From positions 1 through 64,000 of the forward strand of contig JABTTW010000003.1 in NCBI GenBank assembly GCA_015075745.1: a DNA stretch of 64,000 bases, in the 5' to 3' direction. Positions 27,566 through 36,778 of the stretch are shown here, piece by piece. Both the position numbers and the translations under genes were made by a program. The notes below the pieces were generated by a model. That model worked only from the letters and a program-made list of their open reading frames with translations, ran no database searches and was not told the origin of the DNA. The DNA comes from Planctomycetia bacterium (lineage in GTDB: Bacteria > Planctomycetota > Phycisphaerae > UBA1845 > UTPLA1). Every line of letters begins with the position of its first letter. Position 1 is the first letter of the stretch.

Positions 27566-28190
27566 GCAGGGAGCAGAGCGCTTGAGCCTCCCCGGCAAGC
27601 TCCATCATCGCCGATTCACCCGGCGACCCGGGATCGTAACCGACCACGTATTCGGGCAGCACTTCCCAGCTTCTCGCCGGGGGCTGGCGCTCCAACCACG
27701 GCCCCAACTGCCGGCCGAGCAGCGCTCGCCAGGCTTCTTCGTCCTCGACGATGATGAGGCCGTTGGTTCCCGTGGAGCGCCCCCAGGCGCCCGTGATCGT
27801 CTTACGGGCCGGCAATTCCGCCGTTGCCGCGAGCCAGTCTTCGGCCGTGATGACGGCAGTACCCAGGGCATGTCGCAGCGGCGCCACAATGACGGACCAG
27901 CGATGGGTCTTGCGGCGATGTTCGAATCCCGTTTCGCACAAGTATTGCAACAGGTAAAGCGGCCCCTCGCGGCGATAGGCCCACTCGACGCGTCGTGAGT
28001 GACCGACTTCAAAGAGGGTCAGGCCGGCCAGGCGTGCCCGAAGTTCCGGGCCCAACTGCTCGTCGAGCGTCCAGCCAAATCGCCGGGCCTGGGCGGCGCG
28101 CGAAGAGCGCTCATGGTGACGCAGCAAAACGATCGACGACGCAGCGACACCGGCCAGTGCCGTACCTGCGACGAAAACGCCGAGACTCAT
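27519..28190 (-). CDS. Membrane-anchored hypothetical protein
   Basis: A 223-residue protein with an N-terminal membrane anchor (residues 3-22) and a soluble domain of alternating strands and helices (for example RVEWAYRREGPLYLLQYLCE, RWSVIVAPLRHALG). No known motif was found. Its 3' end overlaps the convergent kinase gene by 47 bases. Codon use matches its neighbours, and GC-rich third positions support it as coding on this strand. Confidence 0.6.
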   Translation of the reverse strand: MSLGVFVAGTALAGVAASSIVLLRHHERSSRAAQARRFGWTLDEQLGPELRARLAGLTLFEVGHSRRVEWAYRREGPLYLLQYLCETGFEHRRKTHRWSVIVAPLRHALGTAVITAEDWLAATAELPARKTITGAWGRSTGTNGLIIVEDEEAWRALLGRQLGPWLERQPPARSWEVLPEYVVGYDPGSPGESAMMELAGEAQALCSLLRTADQDLPATVMKC

Positions 28191-28232
28191 CGACGACTCC
28201 TTTGGCCGCCTCGATCCTGCCCCAAGCAGCGC

Positions 28233-29138
28233 TTAGGGCTCATCGGGTTCCGCCGGAAGCGGGGTCGGGTAGCGGTTGATCATGCTGACACCGTATGACG
28301 GCGCAGGCTGACGAAGGGAAGCAATCCAACGCTCGATGCGCTTGTAATTCGGCGCCGCCCGCGATTGGAATAGGGGCTTGAGCTCAACCGCCCCGGGATG
28401 TCGCATCGATTCTTTGACTTCCTTCGCCGGCAGCATGTAGGTCAGTAGCAGCGAATTATCCGGCTGCGTTCGATTGATGACCGACATGCCGTCATATTGA
28501 AGCTCGCTCAACAAAACAAAATTCGCGTAAACCTTCTCATTGGGTCTTTTGGGGTCCTTATAGAGGCCGAACCGGGTGCTCTCGTCGTAACTCATATTGT
28601 GGCAACCGCTGGTCGCGCAGCCCCGCAGGACCGTCGGAAGAATTCGCCTGCGAAATTCCAGGAAGACCTCGGGGTCCGATTCGATCTTCACCCGGTCGAT
28701 GAAGGCGTCGCCCTTATACTTGGCGATGTAGTGGAGTTTCTGAGGGGGCGTGAGTTTTCGGAATTCCCGACGACTCGGCTCGCCCAGAAAATCCTTGTGG
28801 CCCTCCATTTCGAGCAGGAAGTCATCCACGGTCTTCCTGGGGATCTTGACCGTCACCCGATCGGGCGTGTCCGTTGCTGCAAGGCGAAATGCCCGCAACT
28901 CCAGGAAGCGGATTCGGTTGATCTCCTCGGGCGTCAACTTCCGCATGATCACCGGACCCGAAGGCACGACTTCGTGGTCGCGATCGTCATGGGGTCCCCC
29001 GCCGCTCGTGTCCGGCGGGTCATCCGGCGGCTCGGGTTGGTAAACCGCCTGAGGATCGGCCATCGGCGGGCCCGCGCCGGCGAAGACGCATACGATTGCG
29101 ACCATCAAACCGGCAGCCAGTATTTTCTGATACGTCAT
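28233..29138 (-). CDS. Secreted protein with atypical c-type haem motif
   Basis: A 301-residue protein with a signal peptide (residues 1-22), a Pro/Asp-rich linker and a soluble domain. One haem-attachment-like motif, CATSGCH, is near residue 178. The spacing is C-x4-CH rather than C-x2-CH; the former is known in cytochrome c3-type proteins. Other features (IGVGSP-like spacing absent, LLTYMLPAKEVKESMRHPG) resemble planctomycete cytochrome-like domains that accompany secreted carriers. It may bind haem or use the Cys pair for a disulfide. No partner oxidase is nearby. Confidence 0.6.
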   Translation of the reverse strand: MTYQKILAAGLMVAIVCVFAGAGPPMADPQAVYQPEPPDDPPDTSGGGPHDDRDHEVVPSGPVIMRKLTPEEINRIRFLELRAFRLAATDTPDRVTVKIPRKTVDDFLLEMEGHKDFLGEPSRREFRKLTPPQKLHYIAKYKGDAFIDRVKIESDPEVFLEFRRRILPTVLRGCATSGCHNMSYDESTRFGLYKDPKRPNEKVYANFVLLSELQYDGMSVINRTQPDNSLLLTYMLPAKEVKESMRHPGAVELKPLFQSRAAPNYKRIERWIASLRQPAPSYGVSMINRYPTPLPAEPDEP

Positions 29139-29300
29139 GGATTACTCACCTGGTCCAATTCGATTTAATCGGTGCTGACAAGCCCTGCGAGTCGTCGCCC
29201 GCTTGATGTGAGACTCTGATGCTCATAACCTTCGCGTAGTTTAGCCCACGCCGCTGGAACGGCCAACCCGTCCTCGTTCGCCCGACGGTCGCTCGACATC

Positions 29301-29648
29301 ATGAAAAAACCCGCGAAAAGACCATCAGCCAAGGGCTCCAGGCGGCCGGCGAAAACGAACCGATCGGGGTTTGCGGAATTGGTCGGTCGTAAGGTGATCC
29401 TGGATACAGCCGGCCCCATCACTTTCCTCGGCACCCTCGTCGAGTTGCGCCCGGACGGCCTTTGGCTTGAAGAAGCCGACATCCGCGATCGCAACGAGGG
29501 CCACGTGAGCAAGGAGCGGTACGCCTGCGAGGCAAAGCTCAGCGGCATTCGCGCGAATCGACAGCGCATCTTCGTGGCGATGAGCGTCGTGATCAGCGCG
29601 TCGGCGCTCGATGACGTGGTGGTGGACTTCCCCGGCGATACCTTATGA
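29301..29648 (+). CDS. Small basic/beta protein, planctomycete conserved type
   Basis: A 115-residue protein. A Lys/Arg-rich start of 20 residues is followed by a compact beta domain: GRKVILDTAGPITFLGTLVE, then LRPDGLWLEEADIRDRNEG and IFVAMSVVISASALDDVVV. The pattern of five short strands with a G-rich turn suggests an Sm-like or SH3-like fold; that is inference. Similar small proteins are known to me from planctomycete genomes without assigned function. It is flanked by divergent and convergent secreted-protein genes. Confidence 0.6.
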   Translation: MKKPAKRPSAKGSRRPAKTNRSGFAELVGRKVILDTAGPITFLGTLVELRPDGLWLEEADIRDRNEGHVSKERYACEAKLSGIRANRQRIFVAMSVVISASALDDVVVDFPGDTL

Positions 29649-29663
29649 GTTCCGGTATCCGGC

Positions 29664-31127
29664 CTATGGCGCGTTGAGCAGCACATCCACCATTGCGTCG
29701 ATGTCTTCCGTCCCCATGACCCCGTTGCCGGAAAAATCACCGTGCGCCAGGTGGGTCGGATTCGTCGATGACGACTTTACCGCATCCGTGAATATCTGAA
29801 GATCAGCGCCGTCGACGACTGAATTCACATTCATGTCGCCGTCCGGCGCTTCGCAGGCGTCGGCCGTGCCGTTCATATTGCCATCGGCGCAGGTCGTACC
29901 TTGCCCCTTCCAGGTATGGCCGAATCCCTCGCACAGGGACTGAGAGGTCACGGTGCATCCGCCGCTGGTGAGGCAGCAGGCGCCCTGAGGCTGCGGACAA
30001 GATACCTGCCCGCACGTCGAACCGGTCCCCTGATAGACGCCACTCTGCGCCGCGCACTGCGCCGGCGTGAGGGTTGGTGAACAGGTGCCATTCGGGAGAC
30101 AGCAGGCCCCCGTGGGACATTGATTCGCCGATGGCCCCACACAAGTCGTACCCGGACCCTGCGGAACGCCGCCAAAGCCCTGGCACGAGACTGGATCGAG
30201 CATGAAACAGAAGCCGGACATGGCATTGCAACAGGCCTCGGCCGGCTGCGGGCAGGTGACACCGCTACAGAGTGTATCGTTGCCCTGATAAACGCCGCTC
30301 ATGTTCACGCATGCATTCGAGGTCAGGCCGTCCTGACAAGTGCCGTTTGATTTGCAGCAGGCACCGACGAGCACCGGGCAGTTCGCCTCCGAACACAATG
30401 TATCATCACCTTCGTATAACCCCCCGCTATTGGCGCAATCTTCCTCGGACACGTCGGGCACGCAGGCTCCTGAAGGCACGCAACATGCCCCCGTGCCCTG
30501 CTCGCAATTGACAACCGCGCGGATCATGAAGTCTCCGCTGACGCCGAGGGAGCAAGCGCTGACCCAGCCAAGCCCGATCGCCTGAATCGCATTCTTGCCC
30601 GGTTGACAGCCATTCGAATCGGTTACCACACTGGGACCGTTGAATGGGCTGGGGTTGGATCCGAACTTCAGCGCAACAATGAAGACTTCGCCCTGGCTGA
30701 CGGGCACGTCAAGCGGGATGGTGTTCAACTCATCGAGATACCGAAACTCATTCAGGACGCCGTCGGTCATGACCGGCCCTTCCAGGAAGGCATGGATGAT
30801 CGGTCCCGGATTGGGAAAAGTGCCCTGACTGTAAATGGTGATGTTGTCCTCCAGCGTAGGAAGCGCGCCGCCCACGAAGGATCGCCAAAAGACCTGAACG
30901 GCGACGATCCTCCCGGCGCAGGGCGAAGTGAGCCACACGGCCGCTGTCTCGCCTTCGTCAAACCCCGCCTGAATCGCCGCGGTCGAACCGTCCACGACGG
31001 AGTCGTTCTTGACGACCGTCTCCTGCGCGGAGGCGGAATCAATCAGCGAAAACATCGCAACGGTCGCCAGGCTGACCGCCCGCCAGCATCCGAGGAACGT
31101 ACCCGTGGATCGTCTGCAATTCATCAT
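29664..31127 (-). CDS. Secreted GACC-repeat protein with dockerin-like tail
   Basis: A 487-residue secreted protein. A signal peptide ends near ASAQ (residue 35). A beta-rich domain of about 180 residues is followed by five tandem Cys-rich repeats of about 45-50 residues, each opening with (G/E)ACC and containing a C-x(10)-G-x-Y-x-G type core (about residues 210-420). The end is a dockerin-like pair of calcium-loop motifs (GDMNVNSVVDGADLQIF and GDFSGNGVMGTEDIDAMV). This combination is typical of planctomycete extracellular proteins. The repeats are probably disulfide-rich spacer modules. Surface attachment through the dockerin-like tail is possible, but no cohesin is visible here. Confidence 0.75.
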   Translation of the reverse strand: MMNCRRSTGTFLGCWRAVSLATVAMFSLIDSASAQETVVKNDSVVDGSTAAIQAGFDEGETAAVWLTSPCAGRIVAVQVFWRSFVGGALPTLEDNITIYSQGTFPNPGPIIHAFLEGPVMTDGVLNEFRYLDELNTIPLDVPVSQGEVFIVALKFGSNPSPFNGPSVVTDSNGCQPGKNAIQAIGLGWVSACSLGVSGDFMIRAVVNCEQGTGACCVPSGACVPDVSEEDCANSGGLYEGDDTLCSEANCPVLVGACCKSNGTCQDGLTSNACVNMSGVYQGNDTLCSGVTCPQPAEACCNAMSGFCFMLDPVSCQGFGGVPQGPGTTCVGPSANQCPTGACCLPNGTCSPTLTPAQCAAQSGVYQGTGSTCGQVSCPQPQGACCLTSGGCTVTSQSLCEGFGHTWKGQGTTCADGNMNGTADACEAPDGDMNVNSVVDGADLQIFTDAVKSSSTNPTHLAHGDFSGNGVMGTEDIDAMVDVLLNAP

Positions 31128-31293
31128 TTGCTCCCTTAGCTCCAGCTCGATCGAAGGCTTTGCCCTCGAATCGGGAAGCGCGGCGGCCCTCCGTGCATCT
31201 TCTCATTGTTTCATGCACCAATTGGCTAATCAATAGTTTGAGAGGGATTCGCAGGGAAATATCTGTTCGCCCCCCCTTGTGCCCGACATTCCC

Positions 31294-31977
31294 TCAAAGA
31301 ATGCCGGCGCTAAACGGGTCCTCGTCAGTCGGAGGTCGTCGATTCGCCCCCCGCTCGACGGGTTCAATGGGCCGGCCGCCGCAAACCGCGTTTGCATCAG
31401 CCTTTTGTCGTCCCCCAGGACGATCGTGCCTCTTATCCTGCGCGGGTCGGGTCACCCGCTGGCTGCCTGATTGTGCCTCGGCGTCGGCGCCGGCGCCGGC
31501 CCGGCGCATTTGCATGGACTCGCTGATTCCGGCGACAAACTCGTCAAAGCCCGGCTCGCGCAGATCGTCGAAATCCACCTCGCGAGATTCGTAACCCGGC
31601 TCCTCGGCCGCCTCACACTCTCGCTCATAGGCCTCGATGACCTCTCGCTGAATCTGCTCGCGCCCTGCCGCGTTGATCGGGTGGGCCACGTCGGCGTGCA
31701 GCTTGATCCGCCCTTCCTCGTCGCGCGGAGCGCGATTGGGATCGAGTCTTGCGCCGCATTCGTTACAGAACTTTGCCCGGAGGTGGTTTTTTCCGCTGCA
31801 TTTGGGACAGCGATCGGAGAGCTTGCGGGAGGGCATCGCGACAAACGGGCCGCTGGCGCCGTCAATCACCTTCAAATCGCGGATTACGAAACATCCTTCG
31901 AGGGTGACGCTGCAAAACGCCCGAAGCCGTTCCTCGTTGCTCCCGACCAACTTGACGCGGATTTCGGTGATTGTCAT
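31294..31977 (-). CDS. spoVG: SpoVG-family regulator with inserted zinc ribbon
   Basis: A 227-residue protein. The SpoVG core is at both ends of the first half: [40 protein letters not shown] and, after the insert, [20 protein letters not shown]. Between them, near residues 57-78, sits a four-cysteine zinc ribbon (CPKC...CNECG), absent from Bacillus SpoVG (about 97 residues). The C-terminal 100 residues are acidic, then Arg/Pro-rich and probably disordered. SpoVG is a nucleic-acid-binding regulator. The gene follows ispE by 70 bases on the same strand; spoVG lies in the same neighbourhood as ispE in Firmicutes, which supports the call. Confidence 0.85.
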   Translation of the reverse strand: MTITEIRVKLVGSNEERLRAFCSVTLEGCFVIRDLKVIDGASGPFVAMPSRKLSDRCPKCSGKNHLRAKFCNECGARLDPNRAPRDEEGRIKLHADVAHPINAAGREQIQREVIEAYERECEAAEEPGYESREVDFDDLREPGFDEFVAGISESMQMRRAGAGADAEAQSGSQRVTRPAQDKRHDRPGGRQKADANAVCGGRPIEPVERGANRRPPTDEDPFSAGIL

Positions 31978-32047
31978 TCGCCAGGCTCCCGACCGTCACG
32001 AAGTACATCATGGATGTCCGTCTGGCTACCTACGCTCGCTCTGTAGT

Positions 32048-32974
32048 CTACCCTATTCCGTCGCCGGCATCCACTCGCGGACTCGCCACGGTTGCTGCGA
32101 TCTGAATGCGAACGCCGCCTGACACGCGATTCAACGCCGCCTCACGCCACGCTTCGGCTTCGGCGAGCGTATCAAAGAGCCCAAAGAGGCAGCTCCCGCT
32201 CCCGGTCATCCTGACGTGACACCCACCCAGCCCGTCAAGCCTGGCGTGAAGCGCCCCCAGGCGTGGCTCGCAGTCAAAAGCCGCGTACTCCAGGTCGTTG
32301 AATAATGCGGAGGCTACCTCGTGCGCGTCCATCGCCCCGTTTACCTCACTCAGCGCGACGGATGACTGGCTTGGAGGGACCTCCGTGGTGTGCCCATCGC
32401 GACGGGCCGCGTGGCGTTGGTATACCGCCGCTGTCGCAACACCGAACGGCGGAATAATCACGGCAGCCCACATCTTCTTCATGGCTGGGCCCGGCTCCAC
32501 GCGCTCGCCTCGACCGCGAATGATCACGCTCGAACCGTGAAAGAACAGTGCGATGTCCGAGCCGATTTCCGATCCGAGGGCGGCCAGACGCTCGATGGTC
32601 CAGTTAAGGTTCCACAAGTCATTCAGGCAGGCTAGTGCCGTCGCCGCGTCACTGCTGCCGCCGCCGAGCCCTCCCCCGGGCGGGATGCGCTTCTCCAGCA
32701 CGATTCGCGCGCCGCCGCGATGACCTGCCGCGTTGCGCAGTTTGTTGGCAGCGAGGAAAACGAGATTCGTCGCATCTGCCGGGACGCCCGTTGAGTCACC
32801 TTTCATTTCCAGTTGCAGCTCGTCTGAGTCGCTGACGGTTACGGTGTCTCCCCAATCCAGTTTGACGACCCACGAGACAAGCTCGTGAAAGCCGTCGGGG
32901 CGGCGGCCGAGAATGCCCAATGTGAGATTGAGCTTGGCTGGGGCGGGCAGTGAAATGGTGCGCGTGGATGACAT
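32048..32974 (-). CDS. ispE: 4-diphosphocytidyl-2-C-methyl-D-erythritol kinase
   Basis: A 308-residue GHMP kinase of the non-mevalonate isoprenoid pathway. The N-terminal APAKLNLTLGILGRRPDGFH and the ATP-binding loop PPGGGLGGGSSDAATAL (about residues 95-111) are characteristic of IspE. A C-terminal MTGSGSCLFGLF glycine loop completes the active site. Length is normal. It is followed by spoVG and is probably co-transcribed with it. Confidence 0.92.
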   Translation of the reverse strand: MSSTRTISLPAPAKLNLTLGILGRRPDGFHELVSWVVKLDWGDTVTVSDSDELQLEMKGDSTGVPADATNLVFLAANKLRNAAGHRGGARIVLEKRIPPGGGLGGGSSDAATALACLNDLWNLNWTIERLAALGSEIGSDIALFFHGSSVIIRGRGERVEPGPAMKKMWAAVIIPPFGVATAAVYQRHAARRDGHTTEVPPSQSSVALSEVNGAMDAHEVASALFNDLEYAAFDCEPRLGALHARLDGLGGCHVRMTGSGSCLFGLFDTLAEAEAWREAALNRVSGGVRIQIAATVASPRVDAGDGIG

Positions 32975-33032
32975 GCCGCGGATTGTAATTGTCGGATGGC
33001 GACGAGGCGCGTCTATTCAGAAATCGAAGTGA

Positions 33033-34490
33033 TCACTTGCTGCCGGTCAGCAGATTGACCAGCGCGGCGATGTCGTGTCCGTCCACCACGCCGGATTCGT
33101 CGATGTCCGCCGCGAGTGTGGCCTCCGGCGCTTCCTGCCGGCCGAGGATGACATCAACGAGTGCCTGCACATCGGCCTCATCGACAGTTCCATCGAGACT
33201 CACGTCGCCCGGCAGGCGATCGGGCTGCACCAACGCCGCCTCGCAGGAAAAGTCAGTTGGCTCCGACTGGAGGCAGGGATCGCCGATCGTCGGTCCAATC
33301 ACCTGAACCACGTAGGGATCACGATGCGGCGAGCGGAACAAGTGAATCGCCGCGGCCCCTTCGCAGGTCGGCGGCGCCTGGACATCAAATCGGAAGTTGT
33401 AAAGAGTGCCGAATCGGATGGCGTTGGCATTGGGCACTTCGGCGAATGGATAGGTCTCCCACCGGATCTCGGAATCGGTCCAGCTATACATCCACGAGAA
33501 CGGCAGGTACGGCTCTCCGCTGTGATACCTGATGCTGCGTCGTCCGGCCCAACTCGGCGTAACGCCGCCGGGCAGACTCACGGAAAATGCGCCGCACGCC
33601 TGATGCGAGTTCAAATTCTCGACGGCGTACTCGTATCGCCAGGTGCAATTACCCCGATACGTCGCTTTCGAGGCGACCCAGAAGTATCCGAAGTAGCCGG
33701 GGCCGCCGTCGTTCTCTATGACCACCTGCTGAATCTGCACCGTGGGATCGTTCGCCTTCCATGCGAAGACGGCGGGCTCCTCTCGCACGGTGCTCCCGGC
33801 CGGCGTCAACTTATACCCCAGCGGTTCGCTTGTGACTGTCACGCGACGCCACGACGCGTTATTCGCGGCGTTGTTGAAGATCGACTCGTGCGCGGAGATG
33901 TAGAACGCCTCCAGGAAATAAAGCGCCCCCGGGTTTTGAATCGGGTCGAGGTCGCGGTTTTTCACCTGAATTCGCCGCCCGATGATCGGCTGAATCGCCG
34001 GCGCCGTGAATGGATACGGAAACTCGCCGCTCGAGGGATTGACCTGCGACCGCGGCCCCAGGAGACCCTGAGCGCCGTTGAGGGTCGCCTCGTAGGTGTC
34101 AGAGCAGCCCGGCCCAAGCGTCTGCCCGTCGGTCGGCTGGCAGGTGCCGCATCCCGGCAATTCGTCGTTGAGGGTGGCGAAGCCGTGCTTGAGCCATGCC
34201 ATACCGATCTGCTCGAACCGGCCTGCTTTGAGACGGTAGATGTTCTGAGCGATGACCGGGTGGTCGGGGGTGTTGGAGAACCACGCGGCCTCCATGTCAC
34301 CGATGTTGCACGAGGTCGTCGCGAAGGAGAAGGCGGTGATTCGGCCGAGCGGTCCGTAGCGGTTGATGTTGTTGAGGATGGCGATTTCGCCGACGATGAT
34401 ATCCGGGCCCGTTGCCAATACGGGGGCGGAACCCGTGACGATGACTCCGGCAAGCAATGCCGCGAATGCGAATTTCCGCCCCAAACCCAT
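33033..34490 (-). CDS. Secreted protein with C-terminal dockerin-like repeats
   Basis: A protein of about 485 residues from the ATG at 34490, preceded by AGGGGAG. A signal peptide (FAFAALLAGVIVTGSAPVLA) is followed by about 390 residues of beta-rich sequence of unknown fold containing paired cysteines (CGTCQ, CSDTYE, CTWRYEY). It ends in two calcium-loop motifs, GDVSLDGTVDEADVQALV and DIDESGVVDGHDIAALV, a type I dockerin-like tail. The longer frame to 34736 would read through the tRNA-Leu gene on the other strand and was rejected. Extracellular; substrate unknown. Confidence 0.75.
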   Translation of the reverse strand: MGLGRKFAFAALLAGVIVTGSAPVLATGPDIIVGEIAILNNINRYGPLGRITAFSFATTSCNIGDMEAAWFSNTPDHPVIAQNIYRLKAGRFEQIGMAWLKHGFATLNDELPGCGTCQPTDGQTLGPGCSDTYEATLNGAQGLLGPRSQVNPSSGEFPYPFTAPAIQPIIGRRIQVKNRDLDPIQNPGALYFLEAFYISAHESIFNNAANNASWRRVTVTSEPLGYKLTPAGSTVREEPAVFAWKANDPTVQIQQVVIENDGGPGYFGYFWVASKATYRGNCTWRYEYAVENLNSHQACGAFSVSLPGGVTPSWAGRRSIRYHSGEPYLPFSWMYSWTDSEIRWETYPFAEVPNANAIRFGTLYNFRFDVQAPPTCEGAAAIHLFRSPHRDPYVVQVIGPTIGDPCLQSEPTDFSCEAALVQPDRLPGDVSLDGTVDEADVQALVDVILGRQEAPEATLAADIDESGVVDGHDIAALVNLLTGSK

Positions 34491-34625
34491 GCGCTGGCTC
34501 CCCTCGGCTCTTCGCTGAAACGACAAGGGTCGGTGATGCGACCAGGTGCGGGGTCGGTCGCCCGAATCGTCTGCTTCAGTATAATCCCCCGGGCCGCCCG
34601 AATCCACCGGACGGCCGCGGTTATT

Positions 34626-34708
34626 GGGCGTGTGGCGGAATGGCAGACGCTGGGGATTTAAAATCCCTTGTCCGTAAGGACGTGTGGGTTCGAGTCCCAC
34701 CTCGCCCA
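34626..34708 (+). tRNA. tRNA-Leu (TAA)
   Basis: An 83-base cloverleaf: acceptor GGGCGTG with CTCGCCC (one T-T mismatch at the sixth pair), D-arm GGCGGAATGGCAGACGC, anticodon loop TTTAAAA with TAA, a long variable arm of the class II type (TTGTCCGTAAGGACG) and T-arm GTGGGTTCGAGTCCCAC. CCA is not encoded. It lies in the gap between two divergent and convergent protein genes. Confidence 0.93.
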
Positions 34709-34986
34709 TCAATTGGCATTTTTTTTTCGGGAGCATCGCTGGGGTTTGCTGGTGCGATGCGCCCCGGTTGCGTCAGCGCGGGGCGAGGTCGTCGGTGAGC
34801 CAGGCGACTGACGATTGCTCCACTTGGTTAAATCGCTCGGCGATCCAGCCGAGCATTGAGCGTTCAAGCCGCCGTTGGAAACTGCTTTCGAGTCGCTTGA
34901 CCTGGAAGCGGCCCGATCGTTGATAGTCGAGGCCGCGATTGAGGCCAGCGGCGCAGCAGAAACGCTACGACCGAACGAAATCCGCT

Positions 34987-35574
34987 CTAATTCGGATTCC
35001 TGAAGAACATTGCCGTCCACCAGCTTGTGTCTCCGCTCTTGCGCACGCCGATGCCGCAGTGCGTCCAGGGTGGCATCGTTTGTGCGCCGGTGACGGGCAT
35101 CGGCGCGTCGATCTGGGTGTGATGGCCGGGCGAGCCGACCCAGGCGTCGGTCGCGGTCTGGCCGGTGGCGCTGCCGTCGGTGGTCATGTAGAGGTTTTCG
35201 CCGACGAATGGATTACCGCTGGTGGGGTCGATGGAGCCCTGCGGGTCGTGCATGATGCCGGCATTGAGGGCGCGGGTGGCGGGGTCGGTGCCGGTTGTCG
35301 GGTTTACGTGCGCGAAGAAGTTACCGTTCTGCATGGCGAGGCTGTGCTGGAAGGCGGTCTGAGCGCCGACGGCGTGCCAGGTGAGTGCGGCGAGGCCCTT
35401 GCCGGCGCGATGGGCGTTGATGGCGGTGAGGGCATCCATGGCGAGCTGCATTTCGGCGGCCGACATGGTGGTCGTGCCGCCGGTGGTTCCGCCGGTTGTC
35501 TGACAATTTCCCATGCCCATGGTGAAACAGCAGGTCAGCAGGACGATCGCGATTTTTGCGGAGATTTTTTTCAT
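34987..35574 (-). CDS. Secreted CAP (SCP/PR1)-domain protein
   Basis: A protein of about 195 residues from the ATG at 35574, preceded by AAGGAG. The signal peptide KKISAKIAIVLLTCCF is followed by GMGNC, a lipoprotein-like cysteine, and a Gly/Thr linker. The CAP domain has ALTAINAHRAGKGLAALTW, FFAHVNPTTGTDPATRAL, GENLYM and WVGSPGHHTQID, the usual His/Glu signature motifs. Bacterial CAP proteins are extracellular and of varied, mostly unknown function. The frame extending to 35895 crosses the dispersed repeat and is not the gene. Confidence 0.8.
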   Translation of the reverse strand: MKKISAKIAIVLLTCCFTMGMGNCQTTGGTTGGTTTMSAAEMQLAMDALTAINAHRAGKGLAALTWHAVGAQTAFQHSLAMQNGNFFAHVNPTTGTDPATRALNAGIMHDPQGSIDPTSGNPFVGENLYMTTDGSATGQTATDAWVGSPGHHTQIDAPMPVTGAQTMPPWTHCGIGVRKSGDTSWWTAMFFRNPN

Positions 35575-35699
35575 GGGCGGGCTCCTTTCGAGATTGGGGC
35601 GAGTGCTTTGTGCATGATACAGGGCTGGGGGCGTGATTCCAGCGCGTGCGACAGAGCGGGCTGGGGGCGTGTGACGAGGTGCGATTTGCAAGATGACAA

Positions 35700-36050
35700 T
35701 AGGCGAAAAAAAAGGGGCCACGGGCGCAGGGGCCGAGCGATCGAGGGTGAAGACAAGGGCGATGATCGCGCGCAAGTACTGCAAAATCGAAGGTGACATA
35801 AGGTGACACACGCGATTTTTTTGGTTTGCAAGTCTTGTGGCGGGCATGTGTTGGGGCATGTCGCGTTTTAGGTGGTTTTTGGGTGAAAATGGCATGAGCC
35901 TGCGGCATGGGGCCCAGAGGCGCGGTGGGGCCGAGGCGTCGTGGGGTCAACTGGGAGCGGGGGTTTTGGTTTTGCCCGATGCACGGCCTCGCGGATGCAT
36001 AGTCAAATTGATCTCCATTTGAGCATTCTTGCTCCGCGCTCGCGCGGGGA
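35700..36050. repeat. Dispersed repeat, copy A
   Basis: This noncoding stretch shares long similarity with 49187-49610. Both begin with an A-run and AGGGGCC blocks. Both contain the identical 23-base stretch at 35788-35810 (49364-49386 in the other copy), which itself is a doubled AAGGTGACA unit. Both then continue with GCAAGTC, GTGGCGGGC, TGTGTTGGGGC and GGTGGTTTTTGG, and end near CTTGCTCCGCGCTCGCGC. No transposase or terminal inverted repeat is seen. Confidence 0.65.
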
Positions 36051-36136
36051 ACGATGATCGCGCGTGCCGAGATGCAACCCCGATGGGGTTGGTTTATTCG
36101 AGGGGGCTCATTAACAGGGGCGGTGCCCCTGCCTAC

Positions 36137-36778
36137 TTAATGTCGGCCCTTCAGGCCGAACGGGGTGCAGAGAACCCTGCCGAACGGGACACGACGGTGT
36201 CGCCTGAGTAGTGCGATAATGAACAGCAGCGTGAGCGTGGTGGGCTCGGGGACCGGCGTGCCCCAGAATTCGTAGGAAACGGATGCAATGACGTGAACAC
36301 GCTGGCCGAATTCCGGATGGACAAACGGGGTGATGGTGATGTTGTCGACGATGAAGCGGATGAAATCGATTTCATTGCCAAACAGATCGGGAGCGATTCC
36401 ATGTTGAATAGACTCGGGCTGAGGAGAACCGACGCCGGACGATCCCGCGATGAGCATTGAAAACAACTCTTCATCCTGGCCATCCGTTAGCCGTGCTGCC
36501 ATTTCCAAGAAGTCTGAATCGTTGGACTCGTTGAGGTCCAGGCTTCCTGGCTGATTGTCAATCCACGAAACACTTTCGCCGATTGTGAATGGAAAGATCT
36601 CTCCCGCATGTAAATGGGCCAGCGGAAATTCGACGCGATCCGTCGGCGGCCCCCCGGAAGGGCCTCCCGGCCAGTCTTGATGATAGATTGCAAGCAGTAT
36701 TGGCGATCCCGCAGAGTGGTTTGTAACAAGCATCAGTAAAATCGACGCGCAGAAAATCGTTCTTAGCCAATTCCACAT
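36137..36778 (-). CDS. PEP-CTERM secreted protein
   Basis: A protein of about 213 residues from the ATG at 36778, with AGGGAG 6 bases upstream. The signal peptide (residues 1-24) is followed by a beta-rich domain of unknown fold. The C-terminal sorting signal is VPEPTTLTLLFIIALLRRHRR near residues 181-200, that is VPEP, hydrophobic stretch, Arg cluster. About 17 further residues follow the Arg cluster, which is unusual because the signal normally ends the protein. The protein should be processed by an exosortase encoded elsewhere. Function otherwise unknown. Confidence 0.75.
   Translation of the reverse strand: MWNWLRTIFCASILLMLVTNHSAGSPILLAIYHQDWPGGPSGGPPTDRVEFPLAHLHAGEIFPFTIGESVSWIDNQPGSLDLNESNDSDFLEMAARLTDGQDEELFSMLIAGSSGVGSPQPESIQHGIAPDLFGNEIDFIRFIVDNITITPFVHPEFGQRVHVIASVSYEFWGTPVPEPTTLTLLFIIALLRRHRRVPFGRVLCTPFGLKGRH

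Noticed and set aside
33075-34661. 528-codon plus-strand frame
   Set aside because: Antisense to a signal-peptide/dockerin protein with consistent motifs, and it runs into the tRNA-Leu gene; Arg-rich nonsense composition.
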